The notes: a model not told the origin generated them from the letters alone. A stretch of DNA of 64,000 nucleotides from Phytoactinopolyspora limicola (GCF_011320225.1 NZ_JAAOEN010000003.1:496001-560000), one strand, 5' to 3'; positions 42,632 through 52,583 are shown, counted from the stretch's first letter. A program made the numbers and translations.

Positions 42632-42774
42632 TCCAAGTGGACGGCAGGATGGGGCAGAACGGCACACCAGGCGCCATACGACGTGACATCGTCACGCAAC
42701 TCCCACACATGTGCACCGGGCGGCTCGTACGGACAGTACACGACCGAGATCGCCAACACTCTTGGTCTCGCACG

Positions 42775-43929
42775 TTACGGACGGGCCTCAAGCACCATGA
42801 AGGACGGGGTCTGTGTAGCGCGGCGGAACCGGGTAAAGCCGGCTTGTTCGGTGACCTGCCGCAGGCGCGGCTCACCGGCCTGAGCTCCGAGCGCATCGTC
42901 GGCCCCCTGAGATAAGGCGCTCGGCGTGCACACGAATGTGGACACCGAGAAGAACGTCCGCGCACGTACACTCTCCGTGAGTTCCTCGTCGGTGCGTGGC
43001 TCGGTGAACATCCACGTCCCGTCGGCTGCCAGCGCACCGCGGATCCGGCGGGCCGCGCCGAGCGGGTCACCCCACTCATGCAGGGCGTTGAACACGCAGA
43101 TCAGGTCATAATCCGCACCGTCGAAACCCGACGCATCGCCGACCTCGAACGTGACCTTGTCGCTGACGCCCGCTTTGGCGGCGGCCTCCCGAGCCGCCTC
43201 GATCGAGCCGGCGTGGGAGTCGAAGCCGGCAAAGGTCGACGCCGGGTAGGCCTGCGCCATCAGGATCAGCGCAACCCCGTCGCCGCATCCAAGATCCGCG
43301 ACCCGACCCCCCGTAACGAGCTTGTTGTGCACACCCTCGAGCGCTGGGATCCAGTGCTGGAGGAGATTGCCCCGGTATACGGGCCCGAAGAACCGTTCGG
43401 TCCCGAGGAAGAGGTGCGGGTGGTGTTCCTGCCAGTCGATACCGCCATTCCCGCTGAACGCCCGCACCACTCGGTCGACGTCCTGGTGGTTGGCGTTGGC
43501 AGCGATCGCCCCGCCGGGAAGATAGGTCGGGCTCGTGGCGTCGGCGAGGCAGGTAGCCTGCTCGGGTGTGAGCCAGAAGGTGTCGCTCTGCGCGTCGTAT
43601 TCGCAGTATGCGCTGGCGACCTGCGCCGAAAGCCACTCCCGTATGAGCCGGGGATGGCATCCGGTGGCGGTGGCCAATTCGTCAGCCGAGCAGGGGCCGA
43701 TCGCCGCCAGCTGTGCGAAGAGTCCCAGCCGGTCGCCGACCACGACAGTCGCTGCGTGCATTGTCGCCGCCTGATCGGCGCTATAGCGCTCGATGAAAGC
43801 CTGGAGGCGATCGGGATCGGAGCCGCTGCTCCCAGGCACGTTGCTCCTAGGCACGTTGCTCCTTGGCGTGTTGCCGGTTGAGTGTGCGTCGCCGGTCGAG
43901 CCGGTCTTCGTCGTCGCCGAGGCGCTCAT
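42775..43929 (-). CDS. Class I SAM-dependent methyltransferase
   Basis: Protein of 384 aa. The N-terminal winged helix is like O-methyltransferases (RLGLFAQLAAIGPCSADELA, TATGCHPRLIREWLSAQVAS). The SAM-binding Rossmann domain carries motif I VADLGCGDG, the acidic end of strand 2 (FAGFDSHAGSIEAAREAA) and motif IV YDLICVFNALHEWGDP. AAGGAGG precedes the ATG. Near the N-terminus a 15-base unit is repeated about three times (RSNVP repeats). Substrate unknown; the neighbouring FAD oxidoreductase just upstream on the same strand suggests shared chemistry. Confidence 0.9.
   Translation of the reverse strand: MSASATTKTGSTGDAHSTGNTPRSNVPRSNVPGSSGSDPDRLQAFIERYSADQAATMHAATVVVGDRLGLFAQLAAIGPCSADELATATGCHPRLIREWLSAQVASAYCEYDAQSDTFWLTPEQATCLADATSPTYLPGGAIAANANHQDVDRVVRAFSGNGGIDWQEHHPHLFLGTERFFGPVYRGNLLQHWIPALEGVHNKLVTGGRVADLGCGDGVALILMAQAYPASTFAGFDSHAGSIEAAREAAAKAGVSDKVTFEVGDASGFDGADYDLICVFNALHEWGDPLGAARRIRGALAADGTWMFTEPRTDEELTESVRARTFFSVSTFVCTPSALSQGADDALGAQAGEPRLRQVTEQAGFTRFRRATQTPSFMVLEARP
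43825..43875. repeat. 15-bp tandem repeat inside the methyltransferase N-terminus
   Basis: The unit AGGCACGTTGCTCCT occurs in three successive, slightly diverged copies and encodes the repeat P-R-S-N-V. It lies in the disordered leader, before the winged helix, so length variation should be tolerated. Confidence 0.7.
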
Positions 43930-43980
43930 ATCCAGGACCTCCTTGTGGGCGGAAACCGGTGGCTCCCGCCTCCCGGTATC

Positions 43981-45342
43981 TCATGTCTGGATGTTCTGGT
44001 TGACGTGGAACAGGTTGGTCGGGTCGTACGTGCGCTTGACCTCGACGAGGCGGGCATGGTTGTCCCCGTAGGTGGCGCGGATGCGGTCCTGGCCTTCGTC
44101 CATCATGAAATTCACGTACGCGCCGCCCACCGTGTAGGGGTGGACGGCTTCCCAGTAGTTCCGCGCCCATGAGGTCAGGTCGCCGGCCAGCGCGGGATCA
44201 GGGTCGATGCCGGCGATCACCATCGACCACGTGGCGTCGCGAAACTGCCACGCGGTCTCCTGCGCGCCGACGCTGTGCACCGCACCGTCGATCGGGTAGA
44301 GGTGCATCAGTGAGAGCTCACTCGGCGCCTTGGCCGCATGCTCAAGGTGAAGGTCGACGGCTTCGTCGGGCAGTTCGCGCACGATGTCGCCCTTCCAATA
44401 CCATTGCAAGCCCGACGGAAGCAGCGGGTCGAACATGCGCTGCAAATCCGGGTAGCGCATAGTCGCGCACCCATCCAGCAGCGGATCCGGCAGGTCGGCC
44501 CGGAGCGGACCCATCACCTGCTCAGCCTCGTCAGCAGGACCGTTGAAGCAGCAGACGAGCGCGCAGATCTGGCGGCCCCACAGCTCCCTCGGGAACGCGT
44601 CCACCGACGGCACCTTCTTCAGCCCGAGGAACGGGGAGAAACGCCCGGGCGCCTTGGGCAGGAACTCCCGGTACCAGCGCATCACCTCACGGGCGTCGGA
44701 GATGTCGTAGAAGATGGGCCCGCCATATACCGTCGTGACCGGATGCAACCGATACCGGAAACCAGTCACCACGCCGAAGTTGCCGCCACCCCCGCGCAAC
44801 GCCCAGAACAGGTCCGCATGCTCGTTCTCGCTGGCGGTGACGTACCGTCCGTCAGCCAAGACGATGTCGGCTTCGAGCAGATTGTCGATGGTCAGCCCGT
44901 GTTGCCGCGTCAGGTAGCCGTGCCCGCCGCCGAGCGTGAGCCCGGCGACACCGGTCGTGGACACGATGCCGGCGGGGAGGGCGAGCCCGAAAGCGTGGGT
45001 GACGTGGTCGACGTCCCCCTGAGTGCAGCCTGGCTCGACCCACGCGGTGCGCGCGTCCGGCTCGACGCGGATCCCCTTCATCGGTGACAAGTCGATCACC
45101 AACCCGTCATCGCAGCTAGCGAATCCCGCGCCGTTGTGGCCGCCACCGCGCACCGCGATCGGTAGGCCGAGGCCACGGCCGTAGTTCACCGCGTCCATCA
45201 CGTCAGCGACACTCGTACACCGCACGATGGCACGCGGACGCTTGTCGATCATTCCGTTGTAGAGCTTGCGAGCGCCGTCGAAGCGGTCGTCGTCCGGTTC
45301 GATGACCTCTCCCCGGACGCGTTCGCGCAGGTCGTTCGTCAT
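43981..45342 (-). CDS. FAD-linked oxidoreductase of the berberine-bridge (BBE) type
   Basis: Protein of 453 aa. The PCMH FAD domain reads RAIVRCTSVADVMDAVNYGR, IAVRGGGHNGAGFASCDDG with the His that forms the 8-alpha FAD link, STTGVAGLTLGGGHGYLTRQ, DLFWALRGGGGNFGVVTGFR. The BBE tail is YDPTNLFHVNQNIQ. AGGGGAG lies seven bases before the ATG. It resembles the many actinomycete GGGH-type oxidases. It is followed by the methyltransferase gene after 50 bp, so the two may form an operon for oxidation and methylation of a small molecule. Confidence 0.93.
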   Translation of the reverse strand: MTNDLRERVRGEVIEPDDDRFDGARKLYNGMIDKRPRAIVRCTSVADVMDAVNYGRGLGLPIAVRGGGHNGAGFASCDDGLVIDLSPMKGIRVEPDARTAWVEPGCTQGDVDHVTHAFGLALPAGIVSTTGVAGLTLGGGHGYLTRQHGLTIDNLLEADIVLADGRYVTASENEHADLFWALRGGGGNFGVVTGFRYRLHPVTTVYGGPIFYDISDAREVMRWYREFLPKAPGRFSPFLGLKKVPSVDAFPRELWGRQICALVCCFNGPADEAEQVMGPLRADLPDPLLDGCATMRYPDLQRMFDPLLPSGLQWYWKGDIVRELPDEAVDLHLEHAAKAPSELSLMHLYPIDGAVHSVGAQETAWQFRDATWSMVIAGIDPDPALAGDLTSWARNYWEAVHPYTVGGAYVNFMMDEGQDRIRATYGDNHARLVEVKRTYDPTNLFHVNQNIQT

Positions 45343-45524
45343 GTGATTCTCCCCTCGCTCTGGATGAATCGACGCTACGAGGACGCACGTCCGGCCGTCG
45401 TCGGGCATCCCACCCAACCGCCAAACGCGTATGTGAGTGAAACCACCCACATCCACCGTCGCCCTGGCAGGTCTGCGGCCATCGGCGCTCCAGGGAGATC
45501 AGACCGATGGGGAGGAATTCGCTA

Positions 45525-47158
45525 CTACCCGGCCCGGGGTGCTAGGCCATGTTCGTGGGCGTACGCGGCAGCGGCGGTACGCGAGCCGCAGTCCAGTTTC
45601 ACGAAGATGTTCGACAGGTGACGCTCCACAGTCCGCTCGCTGATGACCAATCGTTCGGCGATCTGACGATTCGTGCTCCCGGCCGCGACCTTGGCGAGCA
45701 CCTCGATCTCTCGAGCTGTGAGCCCGCCAGCACTGCGAGTTTCGCCCAGCAGACTCGCGACGACCCTGGTGTCGCTGACCGCACCCAATCGCTCGAACAC
45801 CCGGCCAGCCGCCTCGAGCTCCCGCGCCGCGCCGTCCCGGTCCCCACCGCGGCATACGCTCGAGCCAGCAGTACCCCTGCTCGGGCGGCGTCGTAGGACA
45901 ACCCCAGCTCGCGCCATGTCCAGCACGCAGCTCGCAAGAGAGCCAACGCCGGTTCCGGCCGTTCCCGCGCGAGCAAGCAGGCGGCGCGGACGGCCTGCGA
46001 CGTCGCGACGAATCCGTCGCAACCAAACCGCTCGGCGATAGCCGCGACCTCCTCAGCCGCCTCTTCGGCCAGCTCGACGTCCTCTCCGCGGAGCGCGATC
46101 TCGACCTGAGCGGCACGCAGCCGCAACCGCCCCAGCTGGTCGTCGTTGCCTGCTAGCGAGCTCGCGATCGCCGACGCTGCCAGCCCCTGCCGCCCCCGGT
46201 CGAGGTGCAGCAACGCCAAGCCGGGTTGCGGGTCACGCCCGCGGGCGCGCGCCTGCTCGTAGGCGTCCTCGGCCTGATCAAAGGCGCCACGAAGCCGGCG
46301 CAGCTCGCCGACCTGGTAGTGCGCCTCGGCAGCACTCGCGACGTGGATGTGTTCGAGATCCTCGCAGACCCGGGCCGCTTCCTCCTCGGCCTCGTCCCAT
46401 CCCCCGGTCGCCTGCAACACCTGAGACCGGTGCACCCGGCAGATCCCCGTGAACAACACCGCCGCGGGCAATGTGGTGAGCCACTCCGTCGTCGCTCGGG
46501 TCCACGCCGCGGCGCGCCGGACGTCCCCGAGTTCGTGGCACGCAGCCATCAGGTGACAGTAGATGTTGCCGGCCCACTCAGGGCTCAACTCCTCGGTAAG
46601 CACCGCTACCATCGCCTCGTCTAGCAGCGCGAATCCTTCCACCGTCCGGCCCTGCTTCAAAAGAGCCCGCCCCTCACCGAGGATGCCCAAGGCCACGAGG
46701 TTCGGATCGGCGCACTCCCGGCCTAACGCACCGACACGGACAGCTGCAGCCGCAACCTGGTCACACTCCGGCCCACCCAGGCCTGCCTCAACTTCTGTCA
46801 GGTAGAGGAGGTAACCGCGCTCTGGCGCCTCAGGCTGATCCTCCAGTAGCCGCTGAGCCCGGCGGATCCATCCGGCCCCGAGCACGCCGTCGCCGCGCAG
46901 CAGCAAGTCAACGGCGATATGAATGGCCGCCATCGCGGCCCGCTCGGGCCGATCCCCGTCGAGGTAGCGACGGTACGCCTGCTCCCCCACCGCCAGCGAT
47001 TCCTCGACCAGGCCAAGCCACCAAGCCGCGTCGGCGAGCGCGAATGTGCCGTCAGCCGACAGCGGCTCAACAGTCGCCGCCTCAATGAAGCCGCTGCGAG
47101 CAGCCTGCCAGTCACGTCGGCGATGGGCTTCCCAGGCCGCAGCCAACGTCTCACGCAC
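45525..47158 (-). pseudogene. LuxR-family regulator with TPR-like sensor, frameshifted before the DNA-binding domain
   Basis: From 47158 about 430 residues of helical, TPR-like sequence read normally (for example RVHRSQVLQATGGWDEAEEE; RARGRDPQPGLALLHLDRGR) up to VLLARAYAAVG at about 45850. One base missing in a run of G (plus strand 45842-45845) then shifts the frame. The correct end, in the next frame, is LEAAGRVFERLGAVSDTRVV, GGLTAREIEVLAKVAAGSTN, RQIAERLVISERTVERHLSN, a complete LuxR helix-turn-helix. Unless the base is a sequencing error, the protein loses DNA binding. It is adjacent to the FAD oxidoreductase/methyltransferase pair it may control. Confidence 0.85.
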
Positions 47159-47632
47159 GTCCGCCTCCTACCAACGCCAGGCCTCACTCTAGCCCGATCT
47201 GCCCAGTCAGGACCGACAGTGCCATGACCACACGTAGCCACCAACCCGGGCACCCACATCGGATCCTTGTCCTACGAGCAGGTGGTGCAGATCGACCATG
47301 CCGGGCCTCGCTCAGCGTGTCCGGTTCGCCGGGGTGGGGCGTCGGGTAGTAGGCGGGGCCGGGCGCTTGACTGGCAAGGCCGAGGAAGGAGGCGCGCTAA
47401 GGCCCGTGCCCCTGAGACGCCTCCGGCAGCGGGGGACCCGCCTCGCTCTTGAGGTATGCGAGAGCCTGCCAGCTACCGAACCTCGAGAACCAGCGACAGC
47501 TCCTCCCCCCAGCCCAGCCACCCTCAACATCCAACGTCCAGCGCAAGACGCCACTCGACACCCGGTTCGTTCTCACAGCCCCAGCGTCGCCTGGGCGCCA
47601 AATTCAGGCGCACGGATTTCCGGTGCACGACA
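47159..47632. other. Intergenic, nothing recognised
   Basis: About 470 bp between the start of the frameshifted LuxR gene and the end of the amidinohydrolase operon. Frames in this stretch give only proline/arginine-rich translations with no family resemblance. No strong hairpin was found. Confidence 0.45.
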
Positions 47633-48517
47633 CTAGCTTCGGCTCCGGGACAATGGCAACGTTGCACACCGGAATCCGCCGGGGAACTTCGTCACCTCGG
47701 AGAAGTCCAGCGCCACCGGCTCAATGCCGTTCCCGCGCAGCACGTCGGCCAGTCGGTGCGCACGCTGGTCGATCACGATCCGGTCCGGTGCGAGCGCGAC
47801 CGTGTTGACCATGAGGCTGCGCGCCTCGTCGCCGGTCGCCTCGATCAGCTCGAACCGGTCGGCCAGTTGCCGGCGCGCGCAGGGTGTCAGGGCCGCGGAA
47901 TGGACGAACCCGAGCTGCGGCCCAACCATCGTGAACTTCGTGTCTAGGTGCACAACCCCACGCCCGGAGAACTCGATCGGCACAACCTCACGTGTGATCC
48001 CGGTCCGGGCGAACGCCTCGCGCAGTGCGGTGACGCCGGCGAGGTTGGTGGCCTCGCTGAGCCCAACCAGAACGTCGCTGTTGGTGACGATGACGTCGCC
48101 GCCTTCGATGAGCCCGCCGTCCAGGCGCTCCACCCGCGACATCTTGGGAAGCAGCGGGTCGAGTGCGCGCTGTTCCTTGCGCCGGATCGGGTCGCGCGAG
48201 CGGGCCAGGAAAAGTACATCGTCGACGGCGAAAGCGAGGTCGCGTGGGTAGAGCTGGATCGACACGTCGGACAGGTCTTCCAACGTGCGCGCAGTGGCTC
48301 CGGCGTCCCGGAGCACCTTGACGAAGGCGGAGTGCTGGCGTTGGGCGAGATCATGCTTGGGGACACGTACGCGGTTGTTCGACGCGTATCGCAGGCTGGC
48401 CAGGTCCGGGTAGCGCAGGGATCCCCAGATCAAGTCCCACCACCCGAATCGCTTGGAGGGGCCGACGATCACGTCCGTCAAAGGGGCGACATCACTGGGG
48501 TTCGAGATCTGAATCAT
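47633..48517 (-). CDS. Amidinotransferase/dimethylarginine-dimethylaminohydrolase-like enzyme
   Basis: Pentein-fold protein of 294 aa. The catalytic Cys is in GGFRCATLPL (Cys284), the His in RGVVHLDTKF, and the acidic substrate-binding part in LDGGLIEGGDVIVTNSDVLV. Members hydrolyse or transfer the amidino group of arginine-like compounds (DDAH, arginine deiminase, glycine amidinotransferase). It is the last gene of the six-gene operon, overlapping DUF1028 by ATGA. This suggests that the operon substrate, or an intermediate, carries a guanidino or ureido group. Confidence 0.88.
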   Translation of the reverse strand: MIQISNPSDVAPLTDVIVGPSKRFGWWDLIWGSLRYPDLASLRYASNNRVRVPKHDLAQRQHSAFVKVLRDAGATARTLEDLSDVSIQLYPRDLAFAVDDVLFLARSRDPIRRKEQRALDPLLPKMSRVERLDGGLIEGGDVIVTNSDVLVGLSEATNLAGVTALREAFARTGITREVVPIEFSGRGVVHLDTKFTMVGPQLGFVHSAALTPCARRQLADRFELIEATGDEARSLMVNTVALAPDRIVIDQRAHRLADVLRGNGIEPVALDFSEVTKFPGGFRCATLPLSRSRS

Positions 48518-49377
48518 GGCTTCTCTTCCTCGGACAGTTCAGATGTGCTCGGTGACATGAGTTTGTGCAGGCGACGACGGAGCTCCTGCCAGCGATCGTC
48601 GTCGGGGCAGGTGTCCGCGCCGCCGGCGATCTCAGCAATCATCGCGGCCCAGAAGTCCGGTTCGCGGTTGGCCGGGCCGAAGACCCGCTGTACTTCCCGC
48701 AGCGACTGGATGGCCCGGCGTCGATCTCCGGGGCCGCCGGTCACCACGCTGATCGCCGCCCGCAGCCGCCGGTCGGCCCGGTCAAGATCGAGCAGGCGCC
48801 GCAACTGGGCCAGGGGCTGCGCATGGTCGTCGATGCGCAGGCTGGTCCGCGGGCGTGACCCGGGCTCGGGCCCGACGACGAGGATGGCCGCGGCCTGCTG
48901 GCCACGCAGGTCGCCGCCCGCGCTCAAACCGGCCTCCAACGCTGCCAGCAGCCGGTCTTCCCACTCCCCTGAGGTGTTGCGATAGGCAGCGGCCATCTTC
49001 TCCCACGTACGGTCCACGGCGAGCAGATTTCCCTGGCAGACGAAGCCACCGCCGACCGTGTGTCCCGCGTGAGGAATACACAGCGCACCGCGGTGCACGG
49101 CCGGCGATGCGCGCACGCCGACCACGGCGGTCTGCCGCAACTGCTGGGCGCCGTCGGCGGCAGTGACCGCCGCCAGCGCCTCGTCCGCGGAAGCTCCGGC
49201 GGCCAACAGGTCGAGCAGTCGCTCGCCGTGCCCCGGATCGGGCACGCCCTGAGTGGCCACCGCGCCGACGCCGGGGCGGGCGAAGACGACGTCGCGTCCG
49301 ATCGCGAAAGCGTGCGAAGCCACGGCCACCCCAAGTTCACCAGTGGTCTCGTTGCGGGCGACGATCGAGTAGGTCAT
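48514..49377 (-). CDS. DUF1028-family protein (Ntn-hydrolase-like)
   Basis: Protein of 287 aa. The opening MTYSIVARNETTGELGVAVA, then SHAFAIGRDVVFARPGVGAV and ATQGVPDPGHGERLLDLLAA, is the DUF1028 signature. The C-terminal 60 residues are a helical peptidoglycan-binding-like or unknown tail. The family often travels with amidohydrolases and peptidases of amino-acid-derivative catabolism, and its own reaction is unproven. It overlaps the M20 gene upstream and the amidinohydrolase gene downstream, both by ATGA. Confidence 0.92.
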   Translation of the reverse strand: MTYSIVARNETTGELGVAVASHAFAIGRDVVFARPGVGAVATQGVPDPGHGERLLDLLAAGASADEALAAVTAADGAQQLRQTAVVGVRASPAVHRGALCIPHAGHTVGGGFVCQGNLLAVDRTWEKMAAAYRNTSGEWEDRLLAALEAGLSAGGDLRGQQAAAILVVGPEPGSRPRTSLRIDDHAQPLAQLRRLLDLDRADRRLRAAISVVTGGPGDRRRAIQSLREVQRVFGPANREPDFWAAMIAEIAGGADTCPDDDRWQELRRRLHKLMSPSTSELSEEEKP

Positions 49378-50567
49378 GGGCGCTCCGGTCCGTCTCGTTC
49401 CTCCACGATCGCGGCGTACAGGGCGGCGCCGATCGGCAGGCACTTCTCGTCTATCCGCAGGGTCGGCGCGTGAACGTCACCCGCGTCGGCGGCGCCCGCA
49501 CCGACGAAGACCATGGCGGCCGGCACGTGTTCGGCGATCAGTCCGAAGTCTTCGGCCGCGGCGACCGGCTCCTGCAATGTCAGCACCGCATGCTCTCCGG
49601 CCACGTGCTGGGCAGCGGCGCACGCGCGAGTGTAGGCGGCCTCGGCGTTGACGGTCGCTGGAGCGTTCGGCCCTGGCCAGGCGACGCTGCCTGCCACGCC
49701 GTGCTCCGCGCACACCCGTTCGACGAGGTGTCGCAGCCGCTCGCGCGCATCACGTCGTGCGCCGTCGGTGTAGGCACGCAGGGTGCCGCTCAGCGACGCC
49801 CGGGTCGGCTGCACGTTGGGAGCCGCACCGGCCCGGAGTACACCCACCGACACGATGCCAGGTTCGGCCGCCTTCACCATCGTCTGCCCCAGGTCCGCAA
49901 TGGCCGTCGTCACCGCTGCGGCCGCTGTCACGGCTCCACCCCGGGTCGCGGCGGAGCCGTGACCACCCTTGCCGGACACGACGACTTCAAACGGATCACT
50001 TGAAGCCATGATCGTGCCAGCCCGCGTCGCCAGCAGCCCCGTTGGCAAGGGTGGCGCTATATGCAATGCGTAGGCTTCGTCGACGCCGTCGACGGCGCCT
50101 TCGTCCAGCAGTATTCGTGCTCCGCCGTGGCCTTCCTCTCCCGGCTGAAAGGCGAACAGTACGGTCCCGGCGAACCGGTCGCGACGTCGGGCCAGCAGGT
50201 GCACCGCGCCCAGCAGCATCGCGGTGTGTGCGTCGTGCCCACATGCGTGCATGACACCCGGGTGCCGCGAGCGGAACGGCACTCCGGCGGGTTCGTCGAC
50301 GGGCAGAGCGTCCATGTCGGCCCGGAGCAGGATCGTCGGTCCGCTACCGGTGCCATCGAGCCGAGCCAGAACCGAACTCTGCTGCTGCCCGGTGCTGATG
50401 GTCAAGGGGAGGCCGGCGAGCGCGTCGAGGACGTACTGCTGCGTCAGCGGTAGGTGCAGCCCCAGTTCGGGGCGCCGATGCAGGTCGCGCCGCCACTGCA
50501 CGAGCCTCGCCGTCATCATCTCGGCCTCGTGCCGCAGTGCGCTCTCAGCCGTGGGTTCAGTGATCAT
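49374..50567 (-). CDS. M20-family amidohydrolase (hippurate-hydrolase/aminoacylase type)
   Basis: Zn-dependent enzyme of 397 aa. It opens with VQWRRDLHRRPELGLHLPLT. The metal motifs are HACGHDAHTAMLLG, FQPGEEGHGGA (Glu pair) and the late AAEDFGLIAEHVP. The inserted dimerisation domain lies between (GHGSAATRGG). It removes an N-acyl group from an amino-acid-like product. Start and stop overlap the flanking genes by ATGA. Confidence 0.94.
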   Translation of the reverse strand: MITEPTAESALRHEAEMMTARLVQWRRDLHRRPELGLHLPLTQQYVLDALAGLPLTISTGQQQSSVLARLDGTGSGPTILLRADMDALPVDEPAGVPFRSRHPGVMHACGHDAHTAMLLGAVHLLARRRDRFAGTVLFAFQPGEEGHGGARILLDEGAVDGVDEAYALHIAPPLPTGLLATRAGTIMASSDPFEVVVSGKGGHGSAATRGGAVTAAAAVTTAIADLGQTMVKAAEPGIVSVGVLRAGAAPNVQPTRASLSGTLRAYTDGARRDARERLRHLVERVCAEHGVAGSVAWPGPNAPATVNAEAAYTRACAAAQHVAGEHAVLTLQEPVAAAEDFGLIAEHVPAAMVFVGAGAADAGDVHAPTLRIDEKCLPIGAALYAAIVEERDGPERP

Positions 50568-52582
50568 GACGGTTCGCCTTGTGCGACGACGGCGGTGGTC
50601 AGCGCGGCCAGTGCGCGCACTCCTTCATGAAGATGGATGATGTCGGTGCGTTCCTGCGCCGAGTGACTGACCCCGCCGAGGCTCGCCACGAACAGCATCG
50701 CCGTTGGCACACCGGACCGGGCCATCTCACACGCGTCGTGAAGCGGGCCGCTGACCAGCCGTGGCGAACTGTCGCAGAGCACACCGACGACTCCGGCCGC
50801 GGCGTCGACGAGCTTCGGATCGAAGTGCACCGGGTCAGTGCGCCATAACTGTTCCAACTCCACCACGACCCCCTCGGCTGCGCAGATGTCATCGAGGGTG
50901 GCGCTCAGCCGCTGCCACAGATCGGCCAGCCGCCGCGCGTCCTCGTGCCGGACGTCGAGGGTGAACACAGCCGTGTCCGCCACCGCGGTGGGAGTACCCG
51001 GGGACGCGTCGATCGCCCCGCAGGTCACCAGCCCACCGGTTTCCAGAGCCAGGTCGCGTGCCCACACGAGGAACCGCGCGGCGGCGGTGACCGGGTCGCG
51101 ACGCACGTCCATCGGTGTGCCGCCCGCATGTGACGGGGTGCCGCGCAGAGTCACCCGGTGCCGCTCGACACCCAGCGACCCGGTGACGGCTGCCAATGAC
51201 TTGCCGGAGGCTTCCAACCGCGGCCCCTGCTCGATGTGCAGCTCAAGGTAGGCCACGACGTCTCGCATCGTCGCTCGTGCCTCGCTCAGCCGCTCCAGTT
51301 CGACGCCGTATGCGGGGAGCACGTCGGCGGGCGTGTTCCCGTCTCGGTCGCTGAGCTGGGCAAACGCCTCTACGTCAAGGGATCCTGCGGCGATCCCCGA
51401 ACCAAACAGGCTGCGCCCAAAACGGGCACCTTCTTCGTCGGCCCAGTCGGTCACCCGAATCGTGAGAGCGGGCGGATCCGGCTCCGCGGCCAGGGTCCGC
51501 AGGATTTCGAGTGCGGACATGACACCGTAGGCGCCGTCCAGGTTGCCACCGTCGGGGACCGAATCCAGGTGACTTCCGAGGACGAGTGTGCGCTCAGATC
51601 GGCCGGCGAGTGTGGCATGCAGGTTGCCGGCCGCATCCTGCGCGAGAGTGACACCGGGGATGTCGGACACCAGCTGGCCGAACAGCTCGCGCCCCGATTG
51701 CCACGTCGGGGTCCAGCACAGGCGCTGCACGCCGCCGGCGTCTCGGGTGCGGGCTTCCAGCGCGGCGAGGTCCCGGGTGACACGCGTCGGATCAACCGGC
51801 AGCGCCCAGTAGGCCCGCAGCAACGCGGCCAGCCGTTCGGATCGGTCGACGTGCGGCAGGTGCCCGAGGCCGGGCACGATATGTGCCTCGGTGGAACAGG
51901 CCGCGGCCAGCGCCCGGACCCGGTCGGGACCATTGGTCCGATCGGCCGCTCCCCCGATGATCAGCCGCGGCACACTCACCAAACCCGCGATCGGCGTCAG
52001 CGGCGTACAGAACCCTGCCTCCAGAATCGCCACCGCCTCGTCGACGTCACGCTGGGATGCTCGCCCGGCGGCGGCGGCGATCACCTGGTCCGGTGTTCCC
52101 GGCGGGTACGAGTAGGTCCGGATCGTCTCGGCGAAGAACTCCGCCGGTCCACGTTCCCGAACGGCAGCGGCCATCAAAGCGAACATGTCCCGCTCCGCCC
52201 CCGGTCCGGTCCCAACCGTCGCGACAGTCCGCACGAGCTCGGGATGTTTCGCCGCAAGGGCAAGCGCCACACCGCCACCAAACGACGACCCCAGCACGTG
52301 TGTGCGGCTGACGCCGCGGGCACGCAGCATCCGGACGACGGCGTCCACGCAGCCGTCCAGGTCGAACTCGCCGCCAAGCTGCGATCCACCGTGGCCAGGC
52401 AGGTCGACGGCGATGACGCGGAAGGTGTCTGGCAGCACGCCGGCGAAACCTCGCCACTCATCGGCGATGCCGTTGATGCCGTGCACCAGGGTGACGACAA
52501 CGTGCGCGTCCGGCATGGCTGACCGTTCCCAGCCTGCGACCACGCCGCTGGCACCGGCACACTCGACAGGCACGAATGTCAT
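50564..52582 (-). CDS. Fusion of an alpha/beta-hydrolase and a carbamoylase/allantoate-amidohydrolase-type M20 enzyme
   Basis: Protein of 672 aa in two enzymatic halves. Residues about 1-265 are an alpha/beta-hydrolase: oxyanion HGING at 34-38, nucleophile Ser100 in GSSFGG, candidate acid Asp213 and His240 (GLGHLPHVD). Residues about 285-672 are a Zn hydrolase of the HyuC/AllC/beta-ureidopropionase kind: HLDSVPDGGNLDG (His337, Asp348), ADEEGARFG (Glu382-383), ELHIEQGP and SGPLHDACEMA. The second half should release CO2 and NH3 from an N-carbamoyl acid; the first could open a lactam, ester or imide. I know of no standard pathway enzyme with this layout. It is third in the operon, one base after the NTF2-like gene. 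Confidence 0.88.
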   Translation of the reverse strand: MTFVPVECAGASGVVAGWERSAMPDAHVVVTLVHGINGIADEWRGFAGVLPDTFRVIAVDLPGHGGSQLGGEFDLDGCVDAVVRMLRARGVSRTHVLGSSFGGGVALALAAKHPELVRTVATVGTGPGAERDMFALMAAAVRERGPAEFFAETIRTYSYPPGTPDQVIAAAAGRASQRDVDEAVAILEAGFCTPLTPIAGLVSVPRLIIGGAADRTNGPDRVRALAAACSTEAHIVPGLGHLPHVDRSERLAALLRAYWALPVDPTRVTRDLAALEARTRDAGGVQRLCWTPTWQSGRELFGQLVSDIPGVTLAQDAAGNLHATLAGRSERTLVLGSHLDSVPDGGNLDGAYGVMSALEILRTLAAEPDPPALTIRVTDWADEEGARFGRSLFGSGIAAGSLDVEAFAQLSDRDGNTPADVLPAYGVELERLSEARATMRDVVAYLELHIEQGPRLEASGKSLAAVTGSLGVERHRVTLRGTPSHAGGTPMDVRRDPVTAAARFLVWARDLALETGGLVTCGAIDASPGTPTAVADTAVFTLDVRHEDARRLADLWQRLSATLDDICAAEGVVVELEQLWRTDPVHFDPKLVDAAAGVVGVLCDSSPRLVSGPLHDACEMARSGVPTAMLFVASLGGVSHSAQERTDIIHLHEGVRALAALTTAVVAQGEPS

Positions 52583-52583
52583 A

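Noticed and set aside
39299-45342. Two BBE-type FAD oxidoreductases as a recent duplication
   Set aside because: Their sequences differ throughout apart from shared cofactor motifs, so they are distinct family members.
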